Origin: an uncultured Bacteroidota bacterium
Lineage (GTDB): Bacteria > Bacteroidota > Bacteroidia > Flavobacteriales > Flavobacteriaceae
Assembly: GCA_902518355.1 (NCBI GenBank)
Contig: CABYFY010000007.1
Span: 20,419-84,418, forward strand
DNA length: 64,000 nt
Direction of reading: 5' to 3'
Shown here: positions 38,847 to 46,978 of the stretch, piece by piece
How the letters are laid out: every line of letters begins with the position of its first letter
How positions within the stretch are numbered: the stretch's first letter is position 1
Notes under the pieces: generated by a model
Database searches by the model: none
Told to the model about the DNA's origin: nothing
Seen by the model: only the letters and a program-made list of their open reading frames with translations
Made by a program: the position numbers and the translations under genes

Positions 38847-39335
38847 TTATTTTAATTGCTTTGGAAATTTTAAATCAACAAGATTACTATTTTCATAGGA
38901 AATATCACTCCAGCTATTAATGTTAAATTCAATTTCTGCTAACCCTGTTGTAGGTAAATTATCTAATGAAATATTTGTAATATTATTAATTAAATTGGTT
39001 AATCCAGGGTTATGAGCAATAATCATAACAGATTGATAATTGTCTGAATAACTAGTTATCATATTTAATATTGATGTCGCAGAGCAGTGATATAAAGAAT
39101 CATCATATTCTACTTTTTCAAATTCTATTTGCTTAATAAAATATTTAGATGTTTCAAAAGTTCTAACAGAACTACTAGAATGTAAATAATCAATTTTATT
39201 GATTTTACTCTTTAAATAATCTGCCATTAAAGGCCCATCAAATTTACCTCTTCCATTTAGGGGTCTATTAAAATCTGTTAAGCTCAGGTCTTTCCATGAT
39301 GATTTTGAATGTCTAATTAAAATCAACCTTTTCAT
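38847..39335 (-). CDS. SixA-type histidine phosphatase
   Basis: A 162-residue branch of the histidine phosphatase superfamily. The phosphate-binding motif is LILIRHSKSSWKD at the N-terminus (nucleophile His in RHS) with the second conserved His in IIAHNPGLTNLI. SixA proteins dephosphorylate phosphohistidine; the substrate here is not known. Confidence 0.87.
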   Translation of the reverse strand: MKRLILIRHSKSSWKDLSLTDFNRPLNGRGKFDGPLMADYLKSKINKIDYLHSSSSVRTFETSKYFIKQIEFEKVEYDDSLYHCSATSILNMITSYSDNYQSVMIIAHNPGLTNLINNITNISLDNLPTTGLAEIEFNINSWSDISYENSNLVDLKFPKQLK

Positions 39336-39421
39336 AAATTGTTCTATAATTTAATGTTTATATAAAATTAATCTTTAAAAAAATTTTTAAATTGTATATA
39401 CTAACAAACAAATAAATTATC

Positions 39422-40174
39422 ATGAAAAAAACAATTTTATTTCTATTATGCTTGATGTTTACATTTTCTACTTTTGCACAAATACCTCCTTTTGTTGATG
39501 TTCAAGAGTGGGAAGTTAAAGATCAAGATAAAGCATTTACTTTAATGAATACATGGAAGGAAATAGAAAAATCTATGGTTGAAAATGCGCCGGCAATTTT
39601 TCTATTATCAGAAATGGATGGAAACACAATTTACTTTTGCAGAGCCTTTAACTCAATGGAAGAAGTTATAGAATATCGTCAATCAAGATGGGGCGAAAAT
39701 GGCTGGAACTCTAAAGTTTCTGAAAAATGGAGAGAAAGTGTTGGAGAGGATCCTTGGAAAGGCACTGGCGCTGATGTTGTTATGAATCACATATTCAGAA
39801 TGCGAACTGACTTAAGTTATATACCTGAGGGAACTAATCTTGATGAAGAGCTTCCCAATAACCCTTACAGAAGACATGTTAATATTGCTGTTGACTGGGG
39901 TAAAAGAGGTGAGTTCATTGAAAATATAAAAGCAGGTATTGAAAATGACAAAAAACTTAATAATGACTACATAAGGTTTATGTTTCAACCAATATTTGGA
40001 GGTGTAGATGGAGGGGATTTTATGATGGTCGTTCTAGGTGAATCCAGGGCATCTTATTTTACAGGTCTTGAAAAAAGAACTGCTAAAAGGGAGGCAGATG
40101 GTGACTGGCAAAAAATTCAAGCCAATCCAATTGCAACTTGGGTCAATGAAGAAAGTTTAATGATTACCTATTAA
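39422..40174 (+). CDS. Secreted hypothetical protein, possibly a dimeric alpha/beta barrel
   Basis: A 250-residue exported protein (signal peptide MKKTILFLLCLMFTFSTFAQ). I do not recognise a named family. Two halves show similar patterns, each with FxxxIxxxIEN-like helices and strands (VQEWEVKDQDKAFTLMNTWKEIEK and NIAVDWGKRGEFIENIKAGIEND), as in ferredoxin-like dimeric barrels of the antibiotic-monooxygenase type. A strong terminator follows, so it is a single-gene unit. Confidence 0.6.
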   Translation: MKKTILFLLCLMFTFSTFAQIPPFVDVQEWEVKDQDKAFTLMNTWKEIEKSMVENAPAIFLLSEMDGNTIYFCRAFNSMEEVIEYRQSRWGENGWNSKVSEKWRESVGEDPWKGTGADVVMNHIFRMRTDLSYIPEGTNLDEELPNNPYRRHVNIAVDWGKRGEFIENIKAGIENDKKLNNDYIRFMFQPIFGGVDGGDFMMVVLGESRASYFTGLEKRTAKREADGDWQKIQANPIATWVNEESLMITY

Positions 40175-40193
40175 CAAAGGGTATAATTATTGG

Positions 40194-40230
40194 AGAGGCT
40201 TTTAAGAATTTTTGAAAGCCTCTTTTTTTT
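40194..40230 (+). terminator. Rho-independent terminator abutting the next start codon
   Basis: AGAGGCTTT and AAAGCCTCT pair in a 9-bp stem followed by eight T residues. The T-tract ends at the base before the ATG at 40231, which leaves no room for a separate promoter or Shine-Dalgarno sequence in between. Confidence 0.9.
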
Positions 40231-41280
40231 ATGGACTCATTAACACAAATTGTTTTAGGAGCTTCGGTAGCTGAAGCTACACTTGGAAAGAAAATAGGCA
40301 ACAAAGCAATTGTGCTTGGGGCAATAGCCGGAACCATTCCTGATCTAGATATAGTTACAAGATTTTTTGTTGACGATCTGACTGCTTCTGTGATGCATAG
40401 AGGTTTTTCTCACTCTCTTATATTCCCGTTTGTAGCAGCTCCTATTTTAGCGTGGATTTTAAAAAAAATATATTCTAACTATTCAGATGTTAGTTTTAAT
40501 GATTGGTTAAAAATGTTTTTTTTAGCAATCATTACTCACCCATTACTTGATGCTCAAACCACTTGGGGCACTCAATTGTTTTGGCCTTTTGAATGGCGTG
40601 TCGCTGTAGAAAATATTTTTATTATCGACCCAATCTACACTCTTCCTTTTTTAACATTCCTAATACTAACTGCATTTCAAGACAAGATCTCTAAAAGAAG
40701 AAAACTCTACAATTCATTAGGATTAATTGTAAGCTCAGCATATTTACTTATAACATTATCTTTTAAAGGGGTTGCACATTATAATATCGCAAAAGGTCTA
40801 GAAGAAAATAATATTGAATACAAGGACATCAATACTAGGGCTACATATTTTAATAGTATTTTGTGGTCGAGTCAAGTTGAATTAGAAGACTCTTATATCT
40901 TTACATATTACTCATTATTTGATAAGTCAAAACCTATTTTTACCAAAAAGTTTCCTAAAAATCATGATATGCTACAACCATTTATCAATGAGAAAAAAAT
41001 CCAGCAACTGATAATTCTATCAAATGGTCATTACTTAATGACTAATGAAAATAATGAGTTAATTTTCTGGAATTTAAAACTTGGATTAAAAGGATTTGAT
41101 GAAAATGCTTCTCCATACATATGGTCGTATGTTATAAAAAATAATAATGGGGAAATTTTCTTCGATGAGAAAAACGAAAAAATGGATGCTCTGAAAATTC
41201 AAGAGAGAAGATCATTCAGAAATAACAGAAATTATTCTAAAGAATTTAGTGCGTTTTATGAAAGACTAAAAGGAATTTAA
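40231..41280 (+). CDS. YdjM-like membrane-bound metal-dependent hydrolase
   Basis: A 349-residue membrane protein. MDSLTQIVLGASVAEATLGKKIGNKA, GTIPDLDIV, MHRGFSHSLIFP and THPLLDAQTTWGTQLFWPF carry the His/Asp metal ligands of the YdjM family. About five helices occupy the first 190 residues; the rest is soluble. The start matches the family exactly although it touches the preceding terminator. The biochemical role is not established. Confidence 0.87.
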   Translation: MDSLTQIVLGASVAEATLGKKIGNKAIVLGAIAGTIPDLDIVTRFFVDDLTASVMHRGFSHSLIFPFVAAPILAWILKKIYSNYSDVSFNDWLKMFFLAIITHPLLDAQTTWGTQLFWPFEWRVAVENIFIIDPIYTLPFLTFLILTAFQDKISKRRKLYNSLGLIVSSAYLLITLSFKGVAHYNIAKGLEENNIEYKDINTRATYFNSILWSSQVELEDSYIFTYYSLFDKSKPIFTKKFPKNHDMLQPFINEKKIQQLIILSNGHYLMTNENNELIFWNLKLGLKGFDENASPYIWSYVIKNNNGEIFFDEKNEKMDALKIQERRSFRNNRNYSKEFSAFYERLKGI

Positions 41281-41294
41281 TTTAATTTTGATAT

Positions 41295-41459
41295 ATGCCA
41301 ACTCCACTAATAATAATAATTACCTTATTTGTTTTGAATTGGATTATAAGAATTCTAATCAGAAAGAATCCTCAAAATAAATCATTAATGAAACTAAGTT
41401 TTTTTATAAGCTTTAGTATGATTGCATATACAATATATTACTTCTTTTTTGTAAGATAA
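41295..41459 (+). CDS. Small two-helix membrane protein (54 aa)
   Basis: Not in the ORF track. It starts 14 bp after the YdjM-like gene with MPTPLIIIITLFVLNW and ends with YTIYYFFFVR. It has two hydrophobic helices (about 5-20 and 33-52) separated by a basic loop RKNPQNK, a plausible topology. Its last 22 bp overlap the convergent GH43 gene. No family is recognised, and AT-rich DNA can give such ORFs by chance. Confidence 0.45.
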   Translation: MPTPLIIIITLFVLNWIIRILIRKNPQNKSLMKLSFFISFSMIAYTIYYFFFVR

Positions 41460-43111
41460 TTTACATAATCGAACGAAGCAAAATCCTGATTGTTTTTTCC
41501 ATTTCCTGTTGCATAAAGTCCAAGATGTGCGCCCGTATAACCATTACTTTTGAGGTATGACCCCTCTAGGCTAGTAAACAATTTAAAATGCATTCCTTTT
41601 AATGAATAATAAAGCTTGTAAACATCTTTGTATGCGATTACTTTAAGTTTTATGTTGCCTTTGTACTGTTTCAACTCATCTTTTATTAACTCTAATATTT
41701 CACCATTTTTCACAACATAGACTTGTAGGTGGTGTTTATCACCTTTTTTTATTATCGTAAAGTTTATATAATTATCATCTTTTTGAAAAAGACTAATCCC
41801 TGCTTCTGAATCACTTGAATTTGGTTGAAAATACATTTGTGTTAAATATTCAAAATCTGATTCAGTTTGTTTAAAACCTAAAAGCGCAGCTCTTCCTCTC
41901 TCCTTTATTTGATTTGGATGACAAAATAAGTTTAAACGATTTTCTTGATTATTGATTTTGTAAACATCTTCTATTGGATATCTGCGAAAGTTCCAGTTTA
42001 AATCAAGCTTTGTTGTGTCAAAATTATCTGCAAAATGTGTTACTTTATTTTGAACTGAGTTATTAAATATAACATCATTTAAGATTTCAACTCTGCCGGT
42101 TTCAGGAGCTACAACAGGCCATAAATGTTTGGTCTCTTTCCATTCAAAAGGCTCTCTTTCCCATGTTAGAGGAACAAGAAAAGTTTCTCTACCCATATTT
42201 GAGCCTCTTTCAATTTGATTTCTAATCCCCAATAATACCATATAATTTCTTCCATCATTTAATTCCAAAATGTCACCATGACCAGTACTATTTACCCAGT
42301 TATCATATGATAGATGTCGTGAGGTTATTATAGGGTTTCTAGGGTTTGATATATATGGTCCTTCTATGTTATCGCTTAATGCTACCATAACAGCATGATT
42401 AAAGCTAGTACCACCCTCAGCAATGATTAAATAATAACGCCCATCCTTTTTATACATATGAGGACCTTCGGCCCAGACGCCTCCACATGCACCTCTCCAC
42501 AGAAGGTGCTTTTTTCCGATTAATTTAAATTCGTTTATATCTAATTCTTGAAGCCAAATTTCTCCTTCTCCGTCAAAATTTGGATTTTCCGGCATTTGAT
42601 TACCTACATACCATACCCTTCCATCATCGTCAAAAAATAAATCAGGATCTATTCCTGGAGCACCCTGAATGTGAAATGGATCTGACCACGGACCAGCAGG
42701 GTTTTCAGCCGTTATTATAAAATTTACCATGTCAGCTTTTCCCTTCTCTTCATCGTAATATACATTAGTTGTAATTATATAATAAATTCCATCTTTATGC
42801 CTTATTGTAGGTGCATGAATTCCACCGTTAGATTGGACATCGATTAGATTTACAGTTGAATTGACCTGAGATTTTCTGTGTAGTCCATAACCAATTAATT
42901 CCCAATTAATTAAATCTTTACTTTTATGAATAGGTAGCCCGGGAAAGTATTCAAATGATGAATTGACTATATAGTAGGTGTCTCCAACTTTACAAATTGA
43001 TGGATCTGGATAGCCACCAGGAATTATCGGATTAGAAAACTTTTCCTGAGCATTTGTAGAAAAAGAAAAAAATAAAAATATTATCAAATATTTTTTATAA
43101 TTACGATTCAT
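41438..43111 (-). CDS. Secreted GH43 beta-xylosidase/arabinofuranosidase
   Basis: A 557-residue exported enzyme (signal peptide MNRNYKKYLIIFLFFSFSTNA). The N-terminal five-bladed propeller has the three GH43 carboxylates: Asp36 in PGGYPDPSI, Asp155 in GIDPDLFFDDDG and Glu215 in WAEGPHMY. NSSFEYFPGLPIHKSKDLINW is typical of xylan-active subfamilies with a C-terminal beta-sandwich, and such a domain is seen at about 360-555 (LGFKQTESDFEYLTQMYFQP). It probably removes xylose or arabinose from xylan chains outside the cytoplasm. It stands apart from the main xylan locus by about 4 kb. Confidence 0.88.
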   Translation of the reverse strand: MNRNYKKYLIIFLFFSFSTNAQEKFSNPIIPGGYPDPSICKVGDTYYIVNSSFEYFPGLPIHKSKDLINWELIGYGLHRKSQVNSTVNLIDVQSNGGIHAPTIRHKDGIYYIITTNVYYDEEKGKADMVNFIITAENPAGPWSDPFHIQGAPGIDPDLFFDDDGRVWYVGNQMPENPNFDGEGEIWLQELDINEFKLIGKKHLLWRGACGGVWAEGPHMYKKDGRYYLIIAEGGTSFNHAVMVALSDNIEGPYISNPRNPIITSRHLSYDNWVNSTGHGDILELNDGRNYMVLLGIRNQIERGSNMGRETFLVPLTWEREPFEWKETKHLWPVVAPETGRVEILNDVIFNNSVQNKVTHFADNFDTTKLDLNWNFRRYPIEDVYKINNQENRLNLFCHPNQIKERGRAALLGFKQTESDFEYLTQMYFQPNSSDSEAGISLFQKDDNYINFTIIKKGDKHHLQVYVVKNGEILELIKDELKQYKGNIKLKVIAYKDVYKLYYSLKGMHFKLFTSLEGSYLKSNGYTGAHLGLYATGNGKNNQDFASFDYVNYLTKKK

Positions 43112-43152
43112 TAAAAGTTAATTTTAATTTCTAATTTACAATAAAAAATAAC

Positions 43153-43827
43153 ATGGATGTCTTAATTACAGGAACCACCGGAATGGTTGGAAAATCCGTT
43201 CTTCAAGAATGTATAAATGATAAAAGGGTAAAAAACATATATTTAATAAATCGACTTCCTGTAAATCTAAAAAGTCCTAAAATTTCTGAATTTATTATTT
43301 CAGATTTTTTAAAAGTTGGTGAAGTAAAAAAGAAGATAAAAAATTGTGATGCATGTTTCCACTGTATGGGTATAACTTCATTTGGTCAGAACTCTCAATA
43401 TTATTATCGTGTAACTTATGAGATGACAAAGGCGATTACTGATTTAGTATACAGCATTAATTCAAATTCAATTATGACTTATGTTTCTGGTGAAGGAACA
43501 AGTACTAAAGAAAACAGTAAAATACCTTGGGCAAATGTAAAAGGAAAAGCAGAAAACTATATTTTAAATAGAGGGCTTAAAGATGCTTATATGATTAGAC
43601 TTGGACTTTTAATTCCCGGAGACGGCATTAGGGCTAAAACAAAATTATATGATTTATTTTATACATTAATGAGGCCCTTCTATCCACTGATGAAATTATT
43701 CCCAACGATTACCACTAGTAGCAAATTAGGTCTAGCAATGATTAATTCTTTCTATTATCCTCTTTCTGATAAATTCCTGGACAACAGAAAAATTAATAAG
43801 CTATCTCAGTTACATTTGAATAAATGA
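43153..43827 (+). CDS. NAD(P)-binding atypical SDR protein
   Basis: A 224-residue Rossmann-fold protein with TGTTGMVGKSVLQECI at the N-terminus and a VSGEGTSTKENSKIPWANVKGKAENYIL segment where the SDR Ser-Tyr-Lys site lies; the usual Tyr is replaced in the VKGKAE motif. This resembles HTATIP2-like/epimerase-like proteins. The substrate is unknown. A short membrane ORF starts within its stop codon. Confidence 0.8.
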   Translation: MDVLITGTTGMVGKSVLQECINDKRVKNIYLINRLPVNLKSPKISEFIISDFLKVGEVKKKIKNCDACFHCMGITSFGQNSQYYYRVTYEMTKAITDLVYSINSNSIMTYVSGEGTSTKENSKIPWANVKGKAENYILNRGLKDAYMIRLGLLIPGDGIRAKTKLYDLFYTLMRPFYPLMKLFPTITTSSKLGLAMINSFYYPLSDKFLDNRKINKLSQLHLNK

Positions 43828-43985
43828 CAATAAAAAAAATATTATTAGTAATTGTTATATGTATTTCTTTGTTCCTGTTTATTGCTAGCTTGTGGGAAAT
43901 AATTTACGGCAAGCACGTTGATGGCTTTACTTCTAACCTTTTTTGCAATATTTGTTTGGTTTCTTGTTTATGCCTCTTCTTCTGA
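43824..43985 (+). CDS. Possible small membrane protein (53 aa)
   Basis: Not in the ORF track. The ATG overlaps the stop of the preceding gene (ATGA), which favours coupling. The sequence MTIKKILLVIVICISLFLFIASLWEIIYGKHV is one convincing membrane helix followed by a less convincing cysteine-rich tail that overlaps the next ORF in another frame. It may instead be the N-terminal helix of one gene with the downstream ORF, split by a frameshift near 43920. Confidence 0.35.
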   Translation: MTIKKILLVIVICISLFLFIASLWEIIYGKHVDGFTSNLFCNICLVSCLCLFF

Positions 43986-44124
43986 TTCTACCCCTCAAGG
44001 CTTGTTACAATTAAATGAAAATGATTGGATGAATGCAATTGTTTTAGGTTTTGTTTATTTAATCATAGCTATTATTATTTCCTTTGGCCTTTGGAAGACT
44101 AACTTTTTCACACGTAATAAATAG
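43921..44124 (+). CDS. Small two-helix membrane protein
   Basis: A 67-residue protein from the ATG at 43921 (the ORF track uses the TTG just before it). It has two hydrophobic helices, MALLLTFFAIFVWFLVYASS and AIVLGFVYLIIAIIISFGLW, joined by a polar loop with LLQLNENDW. No family is recognised. It overlaps the 43824 ORF out of frame. Its 3' end contains, in antisense, a copy of the repeated ATGAAAAAGCTAATACTAT start. Confidence 0.5.
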   Translation: MALLLTFFAIFVWFLVYASSSDSTPQGLLQLNENDWMNAIVLGFVYLIIAIIISFGLWKTNFFTRNK

Positions 44125-44139
44125 TATTAGCTTTTTCAT
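44059..44139 (-). other. Orphan signal-peptide start (truncated gene 5' end)
   Basis: On the minus strand ATGAAAAAGCTAATACTAT repeats exactly the first 19 bases of three nearby exported-protein genes. Here the reading frame runs only 26 codons (MKKLILFITCEKVSLPK...) antisense to the small membrane gene at 43921. The ATG overlaps the stop of the 44136-44342 gene as ATGA, the same arrangement as at 46538-46541. It looks like the left-over start of a lost or replaced gene. Confidence 0.4.
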
Positions 44140-44342
44140 TTATCTGTTTTTTCTTTAACGAATAATTTAGTCCAAAACCCACTACAATATAGAATTGCAA
44201 AAAAAATCACAACAAATCTTGCTAATCTTCCATTCCCCCAATCCAATGGATTTAATCGCATTTCAAAAGGAAAAAAATCAATTGCAACAGCGAGGTAAAC
44301 AATCAACGTATATATTAAAAAATCTTTACGAGTTTGTTTCAT
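44136..44342 (-). CDS. Small membrane protein (68 aa)
   Basis: It has two hydrophobic segments (FLIYTLIVYLAVAIDFF and FVVIFFAILYCSGFW) joined by a polar loop MRLNPLDWGNGR. No family is recognised. It follows the DUF805 gene by 12 bp, and this spacer is part of a 15-bp sequence (CCAACATACGATATG on the minus strand) repeated before the T9SS gene at 46312. Confidence 0.55.
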   Translation of the reverse strand: MKQTRKDFLIYTLIVYLAVAIDFFPFEMRLNPLDWGNGRLARFVVIFFAILYCSGFWTKLFVKEKTDK

Positions 44343-44354
44343 ATCGTATGTTGG
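44340..44354 (-). repeat. Repeated 15-bp gene-start spacer, copy 1
   Basis: CATATCGTATGTTGG on the plus strand includes the start codon of the 68-aa membrane gene. The identical sequence recurs at 46310-46324 with the start of the T9SS protein gene, and a shorter match (CATATCGT) is at 45066-45073. It appears to be a duplicated intergenic and start segment. Confidence 0.7.
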
Positions 44355-44723
44355 CTATGCATTTGATGGAGCCCCATACTTATTATCACCATCTGTACCT
44401 TTTAAGATGTTCAAAATAATTATATATACAGCGCCTAATAATGGTATTAGCATCCATAATAAATTCCATCCACTTTTGTTAATATCGTGGAGACGTCTAA
44501 TAGTAACTGAAAAAGATGGTATTAAAAGCACTAAGTTATATGCTACTTGTAAAACCCCAATCGAGGTTATATCCATAGGGTCATAGCCCAAAAATGAAAC
44601 ATCGATAAAATATGCAATTGCACCAAATATGAAATAAAAAAGGGTAAAGTACCAAAATTCTGAGCGGTTAGCTCTTCCATTGAATTTGTTCCAATTTTTA
44701 AGTCCAAGTATAAAGTATTTCAT
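44355..44723 (-). CDS. DUF805 membrane protein
   Basis: A 122-residue protein with three to four helices. KNWNKFNGRANRSEFWYFTLFYF, TIRRLHDINKSGWNLLWMLIPLLG and KGTDGDNKYGAPS are the DUF805 (YhaH/YhaI) signatures. The function of the family is unknown. A 184-bp AT-rich gap lies upstream and holds widely spaced inverted AGTTGTTTA/TAAACAACT arms (around 44758 and 44857) but no gene that I can see. Confidence 0.87.
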   Translation of the reverse strand: MKYFILGLKNWNKFNGRANRSEFWYFTLFYFIFGAIAYFIDVSFLGYDPMDITSIGVLQVAYNLVLLIPSFSVTIRRLHDINKSGWNLLWMLIPLLGAVYIIILNILKGTDGDNKYGAPSNA

Positions 44724-44906
44724 AGCTTTTTTTGTTTAATGTATGTACAAGATAGTAAGTTGTTTAGGTTTTGTCAAGTAAGAAATGTAGATATTGATAG
44801 TTCGTGTGTTGCTCGATACATTATATATACTATATACTTAATATATATACATCCCTTAAACAACTAAGTAGCATACTAATCATATATACAACCTATTTGC
44901 ATTCCA

Positions 44907-45068
44907 TCATTTTTTCTTAATTAATTTTTTAACATAATAAAAAAAAATTAAGGTAAAAGCAGTTAACATAAGTTTATCAAATAAGCTGTAGTCATCATCA
45001 TAGTATACAATCGGGGATTGAGAAAAAGAAACAAACGGAATAAATAGTAATAGTATTAGCTTTTTCAT
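44907..45068 (-). CDS. Small exported or membrane protein (53 aa) with shared signal-peptide start
   Basis: Not in the ORF track. MKKLILLLFIPFVSFSQSPIVYYDDDYS has a typical Bacteroidetes signal peptide ending FSQ, followed by a hydrophobic helix (LMLTAFTLIFFYYV) and a basic tail KKLIKKK. The first 29 bases differ from those of the T9SS gene upstream at a single position, which suggests duplication of the start. It begins 8 bp after that gene stops, so it is probably co-transcribed with it. Confidence 0.6.
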   Translation of the reverse strand: MKKLILLLFIPFVSFSQSPIVYYDDDYSLFDKLMLTAFTLIFFYYVKKLIKKK

Positions 45069-45076
45069 ATCGTTTA

Positions 45077-46312
45077 TTACTCTTTGATTATTTTATGAGT
45101 TGAGGTATTAACACCATCAGATAAATTAAGTATATATGGGCCTTTTTCTAATTGGCTAATATCAAGTTTTGTAGTGAAATATTCGCTCATTATGAGTTTT
45201 CCAGTTACATCAAAAACTGATGCTTCTAGCTCTGTATTACTTTTTGTATAAATAAAGGAAGAAGAAGGGTTTGGATATATAGTTATATTCTCCAATATGC
45301 TTTCGTCATCTTGATATGAAGATGATAAATTATATGCATCTAAAGCAAAAGGCATATTATCTACCTGTAGCTCATAAAAATAATTGTCATTACTAATTGG
45401 TGTTGATGCAATAATTTCTGCATCAGAAACATCAACTAATTTTAAGTAACCACTCGTCTCATTCTGTACCTTAATAATATATGTTTGACTTTGTTGATCA
45501 AAGCATAGCCCCCCAAGATTATAACCAGTTAAATAACCACCAATAACCGTAGTTTGAGAATCAATTATGGTTGCGCTTCCACTTATTAAATCAATTTCGG
45601 CCAAACGTAAATCTGTATAATAATTTCCATAGCTCTGACTATAATCTTCGTAATCAGTATCTTGAAATAGCCCATAAAGTTTTCCATTTTGATTGTTGAA
45701 TTCTAAAGCCGAATATCTATTTCCATTTTGCCAAATAGTTGGGGAATTAACAATAGCCCCAGTTAATGCATCAATTGTATAAAGTTTATATTGATTTGCT
45801 TCATAGCCAATAAAAATATATTTTCCGCTGTTTGAGTCAAAAGTAGAATTACCTATGGCTACCGCCTCAACTCCAGGTAAAGTTGATATAGAAGAAACTA
45901 AACCTGTTAATAAATTAACTTCTCCAAAATGCTCAGCTGTTCCATCCCACCAAAGACCATAAGTCTTTAGATTTTGTAAATCGTATTCCATTTCTATAGC
46001 CTGTGCAGAATTAAAGGGATTAATTTCGGTTTCCAAGTTAGCCAGATCCATTACGTATAGATTCTGATTATTTTGATTATCATATCCCCAGCAGATGTAT
46101 CTGCTATTCATTTGATCATAAGTAGTAGCCCCAGCAGCCACTCCAATTAATGAATTTGTACTTAATACAATTGAGGTAGATCCATCTGAAGGGTCAATAT
46201 TGACTACATCAAAAGGAATTGTTGATGATCCATTTTCTGTTTTTTTTAAACCGTAAAGGATTTGCCCAAATGAAATAAGCGGAACAAATAGTAATAGTAT
46301 TAGCTTTTTCAT
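45077..46312 (-). CDS. Secreted protein with T9SS type A sorting domain
   Basis: A 411-residue exported protein with signal peptide MKKLILLLFVPLISFGQ. The body (about 20-330) is a beta-propeller-like repeat of strand pairs with YICWGYDNQNNQNLYVMDL and YKLYTIDALTGAIV. The end (about 340-411: ITIYPNPSSSFIYTKSNTELEASVFDVTGKLI...GPYILNLSDGVNTSTHKIIKE) is a standard T9SS C-terminal domain, so it is exported through the outer membrane and anchored or released. The ligand is unknown. It ends a small minus-strand gene group. Confidence 0.85.
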   Translation of the reverse strand: MKKLILLLFVPLISFGQILYGLKKTENGSSTIPFDVVNIDPSDGSTSIVLSTNSLIGVAAGATTYDQMNSRYICWGYDNQNNQNLYVMDLANLETEINPFNSAQAIEMEYDLQNLKTYGLWWDGTAEHFGEVNLLTGLVSSISTLPGVEAVAIGNSTFDSNSGKYIFIGYEANQYKLYTIDALTGAIVNSPTIWQNGNRYSALEFNNQNGKLYGLFQDTDYEDYSQSYGNYYTDLRLAEIDLISGSATIIDSQTTVIGGYLTGYNLGGLCFDQQSQTYIIKVQNETSGYLKLVDVSDAEIIASTPISNDNYFYELQVDNMPFALDAYNLSSSYQDDESILENITIYPNPSSSFIYTKSNTELEASVFDVTGKLIMSEYFTTKLDISQLEKGPYILNLSDGVNTSTHKIIKE

Positions 46313-46324
46313 ATCGTATGTTGG
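46310..46324 (-). repeat. Repeated 15-bp gene-start spacer, copy 2
   Basis: Identical to 44340-44354 (CATATCGTATGTTGG on the plus strand) and containing the start codon of the T9SS protein gene. See also the shared ATGAAAAAGCTAATACTAT that follows it on the minus strand. Confidence 0.7.
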
Positions 46325-46325
46325 T

Positions 46326-46541
46326 TTAGCCTTTTTTATTTTCTATGGAGTCTTTTTCTTTTGCAAGCTCTAATCTTTCAATAGCTTTTTCTCTGTCGTA
46401 TTCAAGTACTCTCTTGGTTGTATAGTCAGCATACTCACTTTGTAGAATAAACAAAATTAAAAGAGTCAAGAACGCTATCCACTGCTTCCAATAGGTTTTG
46501 TAACATAGTTTGATTTTAAAAAAGTTGTATAGCTTTTTCAT
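46326..46541 (-). CDS. Small membrane protein (71 aa)
   Basis: MKKLYNFFKIKLCYKTYWKQWIAFLTLLILFILQSEY shows one membrane helix (about 20-37) followed by a charged helix DYTTKRVLEYDREKAIERLELAKEKDSIE that could form a coiled coil. No family is recognised. Its ATG overlaps the stop of the upstream lipoprotein gene (ATGA), so the two are coupled. Confidence 0.6.
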   Translation of the reverse strand: MKKLYNFFKIKLCYKTYWKQWIAFLTLLILFILQSEYADYTTKRVLEYDREKAIERLELAKEKDSIENKKG

Positions 46542-46861
46542 TTATTTATTTCTGTCAGTTTCTTAAAACCTTCACAATTTTCTAATAAATATGCTTGAAA
46601 TTCATCTTCATCATATTTAACCTTTAAATTTTCTATCACTGCAACCAATAATTTTATATCTGCTTCAAGTTTATCAAGTTGCTTTTGAGCTTCTTTTTTT
46701 GATTCCTCATCTCCATAATCTACTTTCTTACGTAATTCTACCATTGCAGGCATCACGTTCGTTGTAAGAGTGGTTAAATTACAAACTTTTTCTGCATCAG
46801 ATTCCATATTTGAACAAGAAAAAATAAGTGGAATAAAAAGTGATAGTATTAGCTTTTTCAT
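46538..46861 (-). CDS. Small lipoprotein with helical domain (107 aa)
   Basis: MKKLILSLFIPLIFSCSNMES is a clear lipoprotein signal (IFSC). The mature part is helical (LTTNVMPAMVELRKKVDYGDEESKKEAQKQLDKLEADIKLLVAVIENLK), with a likely coiled coil. No family is recognised. The first 19 bases are identical to those of three other starts in this cluster. It is the first gene of the minus-strand group ending at the 53-aa gene. Confidence 0.65.
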   Translation of the reverse strand: MKKLILSLFIPLIFSCSNMESDAEKVCNLTTLTTNVMPAMVELRKKVDYGDEESKKEAQKQLDKLEADIKLLVAVIENLKVKYDEDEFQAYLLENCEGFKKLTEINK

Positions 46862-46978
46862 AGTTGTAAAAAATGAATTCTAACTGATTTTTTAAACAGA
46901 TTAATATCTATAAACAAACCATATACAACTAAAAATATAGAAAAATAAACGAGTTTATAGTAAAGGATTTTTATTTGA

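Noticed and set aside
44758-44866. Widely spaced AGTTGTTTA/TAAACAACT arms as ends of a mobile element
   Set aside because: Only 9 bp match, no transposase or target-site duplication is present, and the enclosed DNA is about 90 bp of AT-rich sequence.
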